A stretch of DNA of 64,000 nucleotides from Prevotella scopos JCM 17725 (GTDB lineage: Bacteria > Bacteroidota > Bacteroidia > Bacteroidales > Bacteroidaceae). Position numbers and translations under genes: made by a program. Location of the stretch: positions 1,796,407-1,860,406 of the forward strand of contig NZ_CP072390.1 of the NCBI RefSeq assembly GCF_018127785.1. The letters run 5' to 3'. Below are positions 17,627 through 26,243 of this stretch, in pieces. The notes under the pieces were generated by a model. The model saw only the letters and a list, made by a program, of their open reading frames with translations, had not been told where the DNA came from and made no database searches. Numbering within the stretch: the stretch's first letter is position 1; each line of letters begins with the position of its first letter.

Positions 17627-18121
17627 CTACTCCTTTGTTGTTTCACTTGTTTTCTTCAGTTTCTCTTTGATTCTGAATAGTCTTACTGAGACATTCTTCG
17701 TACTGATACCGACGATTTCGCCAATCTCTTCATAGCTCATATTCTCCAACCAAAGGAGGATGATAGCACGGTCGAAAGGACCTAATTGGCTGATACGGCG
17801 ATTGAGTTGCTGTACCTGTCGGCTGTCATCATCGCTATCCGTAAAGGGATTGATGTTCATCGTAAGTGGAATCGTTTTCCGTTTCCGTTTCTTTCGGTCA
17901 CAAGAGATGCAGGTGTTGAGGCTAATACGATAGAGCCACGTGCGTACATCGCTTTCTCCTCGGAAGTTCTGCAGACCCTTCCAAAGGTTTATCAACACCT
18001 CCTGAAAGAGGTCGTTCACCTCATCTTCATCCTTTGAGAACATATAGCACACGGTGTAGATGGTGCTTTTATGTTCTCTCACGATGCGTGAGAAGTCTTG
18101 TTCATTTTGTAGGTTGTCCAT
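17627..18121 (-). CDS. ECF-type sigma-70 family RNA polymerase sigma factor
   Basis: 164 aa from the ATG at 18121. Sigma-2 (IYTVCYMFSKDEDEVNDLFQEVLINLWKG) and sigma-4 (LENMSYEEIGEIVGISTKNVSVRLFRIKEKLK) are both complete. The frame extends to a TTG at 18211, but a TACTTTTG -7 element on the minus strand (18209-18216) places transcription start inside that extension, favouring 18121. It is followed after 120 bp by a four-helix membrane protein, probably its co-transcribed partner. Target promoters unknown. The retron promoter lies divergently about 190 bp away. Confidence 0.85.
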   Translation of the reverse strand: MDNLQNEQDFSRIVREHKSTIYTVCYMFSKDEDEVNDLFQEVLINLWKGLQNFRGESDVRTWLYRISLNTCISCDRKKRKRKTIPLTMNINPFTDSDDDSRQVQQLNRRISQLGPFDRAIILLWLENMSYEEIGEIVGISTKNVSVRLFRIKEKLKKTSETTKE

Positions 18122-18381
18122 CTGTTGATAGGTTGATTTTTGCTCATTAGACGCACGTAGTAAATGAAAAACTACACAATAGGGATAAAATTTTTTATTT
18201 ATCGTTTGCAAAAGTATTGTTTTATGAGGACAAATACAAGTCCTCGAAGGCTTTATTTAGTAAAGAAGATAGACTTGTTTTCATCATTCAAAATATTAGA
18301 TTACTTGATTTCTAATGATTTATAACCGTTTTACCAAGGCTCAACAAATATTTTACAGTTATAATTTAATAGTTGAAAAAT

Positions 18382-18412
18382 TTTGCTGTTTTAATTATAA
18401 TATCTATCTTTG
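18382..18412 (+). promoter_or_regulatory. Retron promoter
   Basis: TTTG (18382-18385), 19 bp, TATCTTTG (18405-18412). The predicted start, 6-8 bp after the -7 box, falls at about 18419, which is exactly the first base of the a1 repeat of the retron RNA. The agreement supports both calls. Confidence 0.75.
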
Positions 18413-18418
18413 CCACAG

Positions 18419-18539
18419 ATAGGAACGTCTGAAAGAATTAGAAGTGGTTTCCGGCGTATTCGCTGGAGTTTGATACGAAGTATCGTTTTATTGTTAACGA
18501 AGGTTCACAATAAAAGTAATTCCCTTACAGCGTTCCTAT
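18419..18539 (+). ncRNA. Retron msr-msd RNA
   Basis: About 121 nt directly upstream of the reverse transcriptase. The ends are closed by the a1/a2 repeats: ATAGGAACGTCTG (18419-18431) and CAGCGTTCCTAT (18528-18539), 12 pairs with one bulged T. Inside are three hairpins: TCCGGCG/CGCTGGA with loop TATT (18450-18467), GATAC/GTATC with loop GAA (18472-18484), and a long stem TTTTATTGTTAAC/GTTCACAATAAAA with loop GAAG (18486-18515, one mismatch). The first two suit msr, the long stem suits msd. The branching G is not certain; a G in TTAG near 18440 is one candidate. Confidence 0.8.
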
Positions 18540-18563
18540 TTTTTTGTTTAAAACAAACGCACT

Positions 18564-19802
18564 ATGGCTACCAGAACAATAAACGGAAAGGAATATACAA
18601 AGGTTGATTTTGAGAATAAACTGCGCCATTTAAGCGATGCACAGGAACTTGCAGCGATGCTGAACGAGCTGAAGTTACCTTGGTATTATTCTGACTTTCG
18701 TGGTAAACAACTAAGTTTTTTAGCTGATACCAATAATGTCCAACGACGTTGTAAGACTTTCCGACTTCGCAAAAAGCACGGCGGCTATCGCGAGATTACG
18801 GCTCCGAAAGGAGGTCTTCGTGGTATATTAAATGCACTCAATATATTACTTCAGACCTATGATGAGCCTACTCCTTGGGCGTTTGGCTTTGTCTGTGGTC
18901 GTTCTGTGGTTGATAATGCGCGTCCACATGTGGGGAAACGTTATATTCTAAACCTTGATTTAAAGGATTTCTTCCCCACTATTACACGCCAGCAGGTGGC
19001 TGACTGTCTGACGGCAGAGCCTTTTGGCTTCTCGTCATTGGCTGCAAAACTCATCTCTGGGTTGGCTACTGTGCACACAAAGAACAATGAAGAAGTTTTA
19101 GCACAGGGCTTTGCTACATCGCCAACGCTGTCGAACTTTATTTGTCGGGAGATGGATAAGGAGATAGCGAGCATAGCTACTGCACAAGGAATTACCTTTA
19201 CCCGTTATGCTGATGACCTCACTTTCAGTGCTGACACAGACATCCTTCGTCCGCAGGGAGAGCTTGTACAGCAGGTAAAGACTATCGTTGAGCGTTATGG
19301 TTTCCGACTGAATGAAGAGAAAACCCACTTGCAACGTCGTGGAAGACGGCAGGAGGTAACAGGCTTGATGGTAACGGAGAAAGTGAATGTAAGCCGCCGT
19401 TACGTACGTGAAATCCGTTCCTTGCTGTATATCTGGGAGCGTTACGGCTATGAAGATGCCTGTCAGGCTGCGTGGAAGAGCTACAGACAGCAGCATGGAA
19501 AGACAAAGGAATATCTTTATTTCGTACCTCTTAATGCTGTTCTGAGGGGTAAACTGAACTACATGAAGATGGTGCGTGGAGCCGATGACCCACTCTATCA
19601 GCGTTTTGTTAGTCGTTATAACGCTTTACAGAAAACGAACAAACGAGAGGTAAAAGAGGTGACATATAAGGCTTATATGGGTAAGTATCTTTCTAATTCA
19701 ACAAGAGATAAAAAGAGGAAACGCATTCTTAACTTTATATTGATGGTGATTATATTGGTTGCTATTATACTCATCAAATTGTTTTTAAAATCACTTCTGT
19801 AA
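18564..19802 (+). CDS. Retron reverse transcriptase with C-terminal membrane helix
   Basis: 412 aa. Retron hallmarks are all present: the NAxxH motif (NARPH, 118-122), catalytic aspartate D132 in LDLKDFF, YADD at 215-218, VTG at 265-267 and the LRGKLNYMKMVRG segment at 327-339. It would prime on a 2'-OH of the adjacent RNA and copy msd into a branched msDNA. Unusually, a basic stretch (KKRKR, 383-387) is followed by a strongly hydrophobic C-terminal helix at about 389-409 (FILMVIILVAIILIKLFL). No separate effector gene lies on either side: upstream is the ECF sigma unit on the other strand, downstream the convergent pabC. The helix may anchor the complex or itself be a toxic membrane effector. 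Anti-phage function is inferred from other retrons. Confidence 0.9.
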   Translation: MATRTINGKEYTKVDFENKLRHLSDAQELAAMLNELKLPWYYSDFRGKQLSFLADTNNVQRRCKTFRLRKKHGGYREITAPKGGLRGILNALNILLQTYDEPTPWAFGFVCGRSVVDNARPHVGKRYILNLDLKDFFPTITRQQVADCLTAEPFGFSSLAAKLISGLATVHTKNNEEVLAQGFATSPTLSNFICREMDKEIASIATAQGITFTRYADDLTFSADTDILRPQGELVQQVKTIVERYGFRLNEEKTHLQRRGRRQEVTGLMVTEKVNVSRRYVREIRSLLYIWERYGYEDACQAAWKSYRQQHGKTKEYLYFVPLNAVLRGKLNYMKMVRGADDPLYQRFVSRYNALQKTNKREVKEVTYKAYMGKYLSNSTRDKKRKRILNFILMVIILVAIILIKLFLKSLL

Positions 19803-19867
19803 GCAGTAAAAAGTAAGTTAATAAGTAGCGTCATTCTCATCTTTCGTCATGTAGATGACTGCCTTTT

Positions 19868-19961
19868 GCGAATTATTTTCATGAAAAGAAATATTTATTT
19901 TCATGAAGAAAAATATTTATTTACGTGAAAAAAAATAATTATTTTCATGAAAATAATTCGC
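19868..19961. repeat. 22-nt palindrome array, TTTCATGAAA family (4 units)
   Basis: Cores at 19880, 19902, 19924 and 19946 (position of the C in CATG/CGTG), all 22 nt apart. The ends form a 20-bp inverted repeat beginning GCGAATTATTTTCATG. It fills the convergent gap between the retron RT and pabC and ends three bases before the pabC stop codon. Confidence 0.75.
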
Positions 19962-19964
19962 TGT

Positions 19965-20558
19965 TTACTTAATCTTATCAACTGGTAGTATAACTTCTCC
20001 CAATGAAATCATGGCATTGAAGAGGCTTATATACTGATAGTTAGGAATGTCAGAGACCATGATTTCACGCTCTTGAAGCAGTCCACAGTCGAGCAGTCGT
20101 TGGCGCATCGTACCGTAAAGGAGTGGTGTAGAGGGTGTAAACCATTGTTCTCCATCATAGAGTGCAATGTTAGTATAGGAAGTATCTGTAAGGTGATTGT
20201 TGCGAACAATAAGTATTTCGTCACAGTCACCTTGCTGTTTTTTTAGTTCGTTAAGTGCCGATCGGTCAGTACTCTTGTAGGGATAGCTGATATTGTTGTC
20301 GTAGACAAGGTGTAAAGAGTTGATTTCCTTACATATATAAGGAGTACAAGTGATGTCGTGGATGCCCTTTTTATCATAGACAAAGCGTAGTTTCGAGCAT
20401 TCCATGGGTAAGCTAACAGGCTGCAGAAGGTCTGCTATACGCAGCGGTTCTGGCTGTCCTAACATTTCCTTACGTGTGCGGTTCATCCGCTGTTCGTGGT
20501 AGGCAAGATTGCAGACACAGCCGTCTATTACCCTTATTGTCTCAATATATTGGCACAT
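19965..20558 (-). CDS. pabC: Class IV aminotransferase, probable 4-amino-4-deoxychorismate lyase
   Basis: 197 aa, short for the PLP class IV fold. The probable PLP lysine is in PYKSTDR, and EILIVRNNHLTDTSYTNIALYDG plus the TPLLYGTMRQRLL segment match the family. Its start overlaps the end of the pabB homologue by 17 bp, so the pair is translationally coupled and would make p-aminobenzoate for folate. Lyase rather than amino-acid transaminase function rests on this pairing. Confidence 0.8.
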   Translation of the reverse strand: MCQYIETIRVIDGCVCNLAYHEQRMNRTRKEMLGQPEPLRIADLLQPVSLPMECSKLRFVYDKKGIHDITCTPYICKEINSLHLVYDNNISYPYKSTDRSALNELKKQQGDCDEILIVRNNHLTDTSYTNIALYDGEQWFTPSTPLLYGTMRQRLLDCGLLQEREIMVSDIPNYQYISLFNAMISLGEVILPVDKIK

Positions 20559-21531
20559 AAACCTTTTCTATCACCTCTTTATATTCGTCATCGTTATTGC
20601 TTTGAGCCGTAATTCCACCCCCAGCCTTGTAGTGAAGCTGTCCGTCTTTATCCTGATCAATAAAGCGAATCATCACCGCACTGTCTAATTGTCCTTTACT
20701 ATAACAGCCCATCACACCCGTGTAAAAGTCTCTTTCGTAGCCCTCAGCCTCATCAATTATCTCCATTGTACGAGGCTTAGGGGCACCTGTAATGGAGCCA
20801 GCAGGGAGCAAATGGAAAAGCAGTGTACCGATATTCTCACGATAGTCCATGGGAAGCTGTCCTGTAATCTCCGAACTTGTCTGCAGGATTTCACCCTTGT
20901 TTGTTGTCAGATGGTCAACATAGCGATAGCGTTTCACTTGCACTTGCTCTGCTATGATACTCAAGTCGTTGCGGATAAGGTCGACGATGGTAGCGTGTTC
21001 GGCTGCTTCTTTCTTATTTTCCATCAGTTCCTTCTCGGCTTCAGGACGTGTTGCATCAATCGTTCCCTTCATTGGGAAGGAACTAATAAGTCCTTCTTTG
21101 TTAATACGAACGAATATTTCTGGAGAGAAACAAACGAACTTTTCTTTCATCCAACAGCGGTATAACGCCTTTGAACGCATGAAGATATCGTGCAAGGAAA
21201 GATTTGTACGGACAGGAATTTTGCATGTCAAGTTGGCTAAATAGCTGTCGCCTTCACGCTCTCTTTGCTTGACAAGGTTGATACGCTGTTCATAGTCATC
21301 TCTTGTGAGTGGTTCGGTATGCCATTCCACAGCCTCATTGCTGTAGCTTTCGCACTCAGGGATATTAGATAGACTTGGGAAAGCAAAAAGCAATTCATGT
21401 GGATTGATGTCCGTAGACTCCTCTATGTATGCACCATCGGCTTTATAATTTATGATAAAGATAAAGTCTTTATCTTCCTTAGCCAGCGTGTTCATCCGCT
21501 GAATGGCACGTTCACGGTCGTATAGTATCAT
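20542..21531 (-). CDS. pabB: Aminodeoxychorismate synthase component I
   Basis: 329 aa from the ATG at 21531 (MILYDRERAIQRM); a TTG five codons upstream is less likely. Chorismate-binding domain with SFPMKGTIDA, ATIVDLIRNDLS, GSITGAPKPRTMEIID and FYTGVMGCY, all characteristic of PabB/TrpE. It converts chorismate plus ammonia to aminodeoxychorismate, the step before PabC. It lacks the long N-terminal region of TrpE. No amidotransferase component (pabA) is in the window. Confidence 0.9.
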   Translation of the reverse strand: MILYDRERAIQRMNTLAKEDKDFIFIINYKADGAYIEESTDINPHELLFAFPSLSNIPECESYSNEAVEWHTEPLTRDDYEQRINLVKQREREGDSYLANLTCKIPVRTNLSLHDIFMRSKALYRCWMKEKFVCFSPEIFVRINKEGLISSFPMKGTIDATRPEAEKELMENKKEAAEHATIVDLIRNDLSIIAEQVQVKRYRYVDHLTTNKGEILQTSSEITGQLPMDYRENIGTLLFHLLPAGSITGAPKPRTMEIIDEAEGYERDFYTGVMGCYSKGQLDSAVMIRFIDQDKDGQLHYKAGGGITAQSNNDDEYKEVIEKVYVPIY

Positions 21532-21572
21532 ATTCTTTTGTTGCAAGCAGATAAGGTGTTTTGTCTCTTTGT

Positions 21573-22214
21573 TTATCTTTCTCCAATCTTGAAAATATCC
21601 TTTGGCTCAAATACTCCTGACTTCTCTGTTTTTGCAAGTTCAACCATACAATGCGCAACGACTTCTGTCTTCATTGGACGTTGGCTCTGTAAGAGTCCTA
21701 TTTGATTGAAGAATTGCAGTATAGAAACAGACAGTTTCTCAGAGCTTCTTGTAGTATTCTTACGAATTAATGCAGGTGGACGAAGGATGGAGATATGCTG
21801 GAAAGGAAGCTCTTTGATAGCTTCTTCTAATTCACCTTTTATTCTTGTATAGAAGAAAGGTGAGTTGGCATTAGCCATAGCAGCCGATACTAAGACAAAA
21901 GATGGTACACCCTGCTCTGCTGCTATCTTAGCAAAATTGTATTGATAGGTATAATCTATCTTGTATTGATTCTCCTTTGACTTAGCTGCTTTGCGCGTTG
22001 TTCCCATACAAGAGAATACGACATCGCCTTGAACAGAGAGTCTCCACTCATCCGACTGGTCGAAGTTTACAATATGTGTTGTTACCTTTTCGTTATTTAT
22101 GCCTGGGTCTCTTCTGACGAAGATAGCTATCTGTTCGATAGTATCATCATTGATAAGCTCTTGGACAAGGTCTTTACCTATTGCGCCAGTAGCTCCTAAT
22201 ATTATTGCTCTCAT
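21573..22214 (-). CDS. NAD(P)-binding Rossmann protein (HTATIP2-like)
   Basis: 213 aa atypical short-chain dehydrogenase/NmrA-like fold. Nucleotide-binding GATGAIGKDL at 8-17, FSCMGTTRKAA in the middle and ISILRPPALI near the C-terminal half. Such proteins are annotated as oxidoreductases or epimerase-like with unknown substrate. It follows the LytS-like kinase gene after an 85-bp repeat-bearing gap and precedes pabB by about 40 bp. Confidence 0.75.
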   Translation of the reverse strand: MRAIILGATGAIGKDLVQELINDDTIEQIAIFVRRDPGINNEKVTTHIVNFDQSDEWRLSVQGDVVFSCMGTTRKAAKSKENQYKIDYTYQYNFAKIAAEQGVPSFVLVSAAMANANSPFFYTRIKGELEEAIKELPFQHISILRPPALIRKNTTRSSEKLSVSILQFFNQIGLLQSQRPMKTEVVAHCMVELAKTEKSGVFEPKDIFKIGER

Positions 22215-22217
22215 TGA

Positions 22218-22278
22218 GGGGATTGGGTGTTGGGTGTTTAATGTTGGGTGGTGATGATGTGTGGGGATTGGGTGTTGG
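22218..22278. repeat. GGGATTGGGTGTTGG direct repeats
   Basis: GGGGATTGGGTGTTGG occurs at 22218-22233 and 22263-22278, with intervening GGTGATGATG. On the minus strand this reads CCAACACCCAATC, a CA-rich repeat type; related CATCAACACCCAAA and CATCACCCACCACC sequence is found inside leuS (34536-34567). Confidence 0.5.
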
Positions 22279-22298
22279 AGGTGATGATAACTATTATA

Positions 22299-23357
22299 TT
22301 ACGGCTTAATAATAATCTTGAGGTGGTAAACCTCTGGAGTAATACGCTGTTCGATGTGATACCTATCAGGATAAATCAGTTCTAAACGGCGGTACATATT
22401 CTCTAATCCGATGCCCTTTCCGCTCTTGTCAGTGTCATTTTTTGGATAGTTACTGTTCTCACAGAGAAAGACTATCTTACCATTATCTTCCGTGATGGAG
22501 ATGTGGATAAACGATGGTTTATTGGCACTTATACCATGCTTAAAGGCATTCTCAACAGGTGTTAGGAATACCAATGGCGCAATGAGCAATTGTGAGTTGT
22601 GGATGATGAATTGGCTCTTTATCTCTACATTGCTGCCTGACCGTAGCGTCATCAGATTGATATAGTTCTTGATAAAGGCTATCTCACCATTAAGGCTCAC
22701 CTCCTTAGGCTGTGTCTCGTAGAGTGCATAGCGTAGGAGTTCAGATAACTGGCCAATTGCCTTTTGAGCATTGTTAGGACTTGTCTGGGTAAGGGAAGCA
22801 ATGTTATTGAGCGTGTTGAAGAGGAAGTGTGGGTTTAGCTGGTTCTTTAGCCATGCTAATTCTGCTTCCGTCATCTTCTGTTTCTCTTCTCTTAGCTGCC
22901 TTTGTAGTGTGTTATGACGGATATAATAACGCACAAAGATGGCTGCAACCACCATTGTATAGTTGAGAATCATCCACATAACCCCAAACTGATAGAATCC
23001 TATTCGTATTGGAGCATTGGGTAAATCGGCATTATAAATGCTGAAAATGTGGTGATTCCAAAGAACGATAAACAGTAGGTTGATTATCCAGAATGCCCAG
23101 TGCTTTACCTTGTTCTTTGCTTCAAAGAGATAAGGCACAAGCACATAGAAGTTTACCATGAAGACAATCAGTAACAAGAAGAGTACGAAGGCATTGATAC
23201 ACATTGAATCCTTGGCTGCATTGACATCGTGTTCAAGCAACATAATGACCAATGACCAGATGGAAACCAAGAGCGCATAAATACCTACCTGTGCGCCAAG
23301 GACAGACAGGTTGTAGCGACTCAGGCAATACTTCTTTATTTCCTCCAATACCTTCAT
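22299..23357 (-). CDS. LytS/YehU-type sensor histidine kinase
   Basis: 352 aa. Four hydrophobic helices occupy the first 145 residues, followed by a linker helix and the His-kinase domain with QLNPHFLFNTLNNI (phospho-acceptor H177) and the N-box ENAFKHGIS with GKGIGLENMYRRLELIY. These kinases normally pair with a LytTR response regulator. None is adjacent here: its neighbours are the NAD(P)-binding protein and ispG. Confidence 0.88.
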   Translation of the reverse strand: MKVLEEIKKYCLSRYNLSVLGAQVGIYALLVSIWSLVIMLLEHDVNAAKDSMCINAFVLFLLLIVFMVNFYVLVPYLFEAKNKVKHWAFWIINLLFIVLWNHHIFSIYNADLPNAPIRIGFYQFGVMWMILNYTMVVAAIFVRYYIRHNTLQRQLREEKQKMTEAELAWLKNQLNPHFLFNTLNNIASLTQTSPNNAQKAIGQLSELLRYALYETQPKEVSLNGEIAFIKNYINLMTLRSGSNVEIKSQFIIHNSQLLIAPLVFLTPVENAFKHGISANKPSFIHISITEDNGKIVFLCENSNYPKNDTDKSGKGIGLENMYRRLELIYPDRYHIEQRITPEVYHLKIIIKP

Positions 23358-23524
23358 GTTGCAAAGATAGTCTTTTATAAGGAAAGAAGCAAGCGGAATC
23401 TATACTACATTTTTACTTTTTCTTGTTTTAACATGCGGAGATAATTATCGGTAAATCAATGGTTTATAAAGGTGATTTGATGGACTTATTAGACAAAAAT
23501 GCCCGATATGTCCATACTTAATCA

Positions 23525-25450
23525 CTATCTCTCTTGATCTGCCTTGATTAATGCCAACAATCGCTCAACCGCCTCTTCTTCTGGAATATTGTGCTCAACG
23601 CATACCTGTTTGCGGTAGAGGCTCACCTTCTTTGGACCTGCACCCACATATCCATAGTCTGCATCAGCCATCTCACCAGGACCATTCACGATACAGCCCA
23701 TGATACCTACCTTCAGTCCTGTCATTCCCTTGGTAGCTTCTTTGATGCGGGCAATCGTCGTGCGGAGGTCGTAGAGCGTACGTCCACAGCCTGGGCAAGA
23801 GATGTATTCGGTCTTCACCATGCGCAATCTACCTGCTTGAAGAATACCGAAAGCCGTTTGCTCAACATCCTCTTGTGAGAGGTTGCCATTGTTCATCAGC
23901 CAGATACCATCGGTAAGTCCGTCCATCATCAGTGCACCCATATCTGCTGCAGCCTCTAATTGGAACTTCTCTTTAGCCGTAGTTGTCTCAGCCTGTTGGC
24001 TGTTACAGCTTTCTTCCTTCTCCTCGGTAGTTGAATGCTGATACATCTGGGCGAAGATAATAGGGTTTTTCAGTCCTGCTATCATCAGTTGATGCGCCAA
24101 TGCACGCTGGTCACCGAGTCGGTTCTGATGGCTTGTCATACATACCACAACCACCTCTGGATGTGTTTTTAGACAAGCAAGGAACTCCTCTGAAGGTGTA
24201 CCAAACTTCAAGACGAGGAACTTAACATCACTGTTTATCGCACTGATGAAAGGCATTCCCGTCACAGGGAAGATTGGATAGACGTTCTCTAAGGACTGCT
24301 TACCACTGTTGGCAAGGTCCATATAGGCATCATAATCAAGGATATACTTCTGTTTCTTTACCCTTTTCTCAGGCAATTCACCCTGTACATAGATATAGTC
24401 GGGCTTTGGTAGCTCTGGTGATGATACCTCGGCAGTTGCTTGATCAGCCTTTCGAGTAGCAATAACAACAGGAACATTCTCACCACCGATGTTGCCTGCA
24501 GCCACTGTTTCACGTCGCTTAGGGTGGAGATAATCAAAACCAGCATATTGTTCTGCAGGTATGAGGAGATGTTTCTCGTGTCGGCGGATATACCATGTGA
24601 GGTATTTAGCCACTGGAATCTCACACTCTGGCTCTTCACTCAGAGATACACGAATGGTATCACCGATACCATCAGCAAGCAAAGCTCCAATACCTACGGC
24701 ACTCTTTATACGTCCGTCTTCACCTTCACCCGCCTCCGTAACTCCAAGGTGGAGCGGATACTGCATACCTTCTTTGTCCATTTCAGCCACCAGAAGGCGT
24801 ACGGAACGAACCATCACAACGGTGTTAGATGACTTGATGGAGATGACAATGTCATGGAAGTCGTACTTACGGAAGATGCGGAGGAACTCCATACAGCTCT
24901 CTACAATGCCTTCTGGCGTATCGCCATATCGATTACGAATACGGTCAGAGAGGCTACCATGGTTGACACCAATACGTACAGCGGTGTGGTTCTCCTTGCA
25001 GATGTTGATGAAAGGAACGAGTCTATCCTCAATCTTCTGTAGTTCCTGGGCATATTCCTCATCGGTATATTCCAGCTTTTTGAATGTACGGGCTGGATCG
25101 ACATAGTTACCCGGATTGATACGAACCTTCTCTGCATAGAGTGCAGCCACGTCTGCTACATTGGCATTGAAGTGAACGTCAGCACAGAGCGGCGTCATAT
25201 AATTATCAGCACGAAGCTGTGCATTGATATTCTTTAAGTTCTCTGCCTCACGCTTTCCCTGCGTTGTGAGGCGTACAAGTTCTCCTCCTGCATCAATGAT
25301 ACGCTTAGCTTGTGCAACACTTCCTTCCGTATCATCAGTGGAAGTTGTTGTCATTGATTGTACGCGTACAGGATTCTCACCACCGATGTTGAGTGCACCA
25401 ACATGGGTGACAGAGGTCTTCCTTCTTTCAAAGTTGAATAAATCTATCAT
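23525..25450 (-). CDS. ispG: 4-hydroxy-3-methylbut-2-enyl-diphosphate synthase, long form
   Basis: 641 aa, the long three-part form seen in Bacteroidota, Chlamydia and plants. TIM barrel at the N-terminus (VRVQSMTTTSTDDTE), an extra central domain (about 280-530), and the [4Fe-4S] domain with CPGCGRTLYDL and GIMGCIVNGPGEM supplying the cysteines. It catalyses the penultimate MEP-pathway step, feeding isoprenoid synthesis and hence substrates for the polyprenyl synthase at 49231. Confidence 0.96.
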   Translation of the reverse strand: MIDLFNFERRKTSVTHVGALNIGGENPVRVQSMTTTSTDDTEGSVAQAKRIIDAGGELVRLTTQGKREAENLKNINAQLRADNYMTPLCADVHFNANVADVAALYAEKVRINPGNYVDPARTFKKLEYTDEEYAQELQKIEDRLVPFINICKENHTAVRIGVNHGSLSDRIRNRYGDTPEGIVESCMEFLRIFRKYDFHDIVISIKSSNTVVMVRSVRLLVAEMDKEGMQYPLHLGVTEAGEGEDGRIKSAVGIGALLADGIGDTIRVSLSEEPECEIPVAKYLTWYIRRHEKHLLIPAEQYAGFDYLHPKRRETVAAGNIGGENVPVVIATRKADQATAEVSSPELPKPDYIYVQGELPEKRVKKQKYILDYDAYMDLANSGKQSLENVYPIFPVTGMPFISAINSDVKFLVLKFGTPSEEFLACLKTHPEVVVVCMTSHQNRLGDQRALAHQLMIAGLKNPIIFAQMYQHSTTEEKEESCNSQQAETTTAKEKFQLEAAADMGALMMDGLTDGIWLMNNGNLSQEDVEQTAFGILQAGRLRMVKTEYISCPGCGRTLYDLRTTIARIKEATKGMTGLKVGIMGCIVNGPGEMADADYGYVGAGPKKVSLYRKQVCVEHNIPEEEAVERLLALIKADQER

Positions 25451-25509
25451 ATTCTATTTTTATAATGGGATAACTCCCCAACCCTTTTGGGATAATGGAA
25501 GACTTCCCC

Positions 25510-25532
25510 CATCCCCTCAGTAAGAGGGGATG
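25510..25532. repeat. CATCCCCTC hairpin between ispG and purE
   Basis: CATCCCCTC-AGTAA-GAGGGGATG, a perfect 9-bp stem without a T-run, of the same CCCCTC/GAGGGG type as at 7352 and 46222. Confidence 0.45.
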
Positions 25533-25617
25533 TAGCAAGATACAATAAGTAGTGATTATCTTCACCCTAATAGTTTTTCATCACTATTCCCCTTCCTTGA
25601 AGAGGTTAGGAGAGGTT

Positions 25618-26124
25618 TTAGCACTTAAACTTATAATCCTTTATCTCAGCCAACTCCTTGTTAGCTTTCTCTATCTTCTTTCCTAAGGAAGCCTTCCAGT
25701 TGTCAATCTTCTTGGCAATAGCCTCATCGCCGAGTGCAATCATCTCTGCAGCAAGGATGGCAGCATTCTGTGCTCCATTAACGCCAACAGTAGCAACTGG
25801 AATGCCAGGAGGCATCTGAACGATAGAAAGTAAGGCATCAAGACCATCGAGCATACCCTTGATAGGCACACCGATGACTGGAAGTGGTGTAGAGGCAGCA
25901 ATAACGCCAGGTAAAGCAGCAGCCATACCAGCTGCAGCAATGATTACCTTCACGCCACGACCTTTTGCTTCCTTAGCAAAAGTCTCTACTGCATCAGGTG
26001 TACGATGTGCTGAGAGCGCATTCACCTCAAAAGGTATCTCTTGCTCTTCCAACCACTTACAAGCCTTTTCCATTACGGGTAAATCGCTTGTTGAACCCAT
26101 GATAATACTAACTAATGGCTTCAT
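25618..26124 (-). CDS. purE: 5-(carboxyamino)imidazole ribonucleotide mutase
   Basis: 168 aa, typical of class I PurE, which converts N5-CAIR to CAIR in purine synthesis. Conserved [13 protein letters not shown] near the N-terminus, SAHRTPD in the substrate loop, [15 protein letters not shown] and [18 protein letters not shown]. No purK is nearby. Confidence 0.95.
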   Translation of the reverse strand: MKPLVSIIMGSTSDLPVMEKACKWLEEQEIPFEVNALSAHRTPDAVETFAKEAKGRGVKVIIAAAGMAAALPGVIAASTPLPVIGVPIKGMLDGLDALLSIVQMPPGIPVATVGVNGAQNAAILAAEMIALGDEAIAKKIDNWKASLGKKIEKANKELAEIKDYKFKC

Positions 26125-26243
26125 ATTCTTAATGTATTAAGTGTTTATTCTTTATTTCTTTTGTGTATGAATATTATCAAGACAGATATTATTCTCTGTC
26201 GGTTGTTGTTTTAATCTTGGCTATTGAACGCCTGTCTATCATT

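Noticed and set aside
18410..18607. A 65-codon + strand frame overlapping the retron RNA and the start of the RT gene
   Set aside because: It runs through the a1/a2 repeats and hairpins of the msr-msd RNA and begins before the predicted transcription start; the RNA explains the sequence better.
22570..22620. Repeat insertion in the LytS kinase (residues HNSQLLI, DNA like AATTCATAATTCACAATT)
   Set aside because: The segment falls where the family has its normal strand before the ENAxKHG box, so the resemblance to intergenic repeats is probably coincidence.
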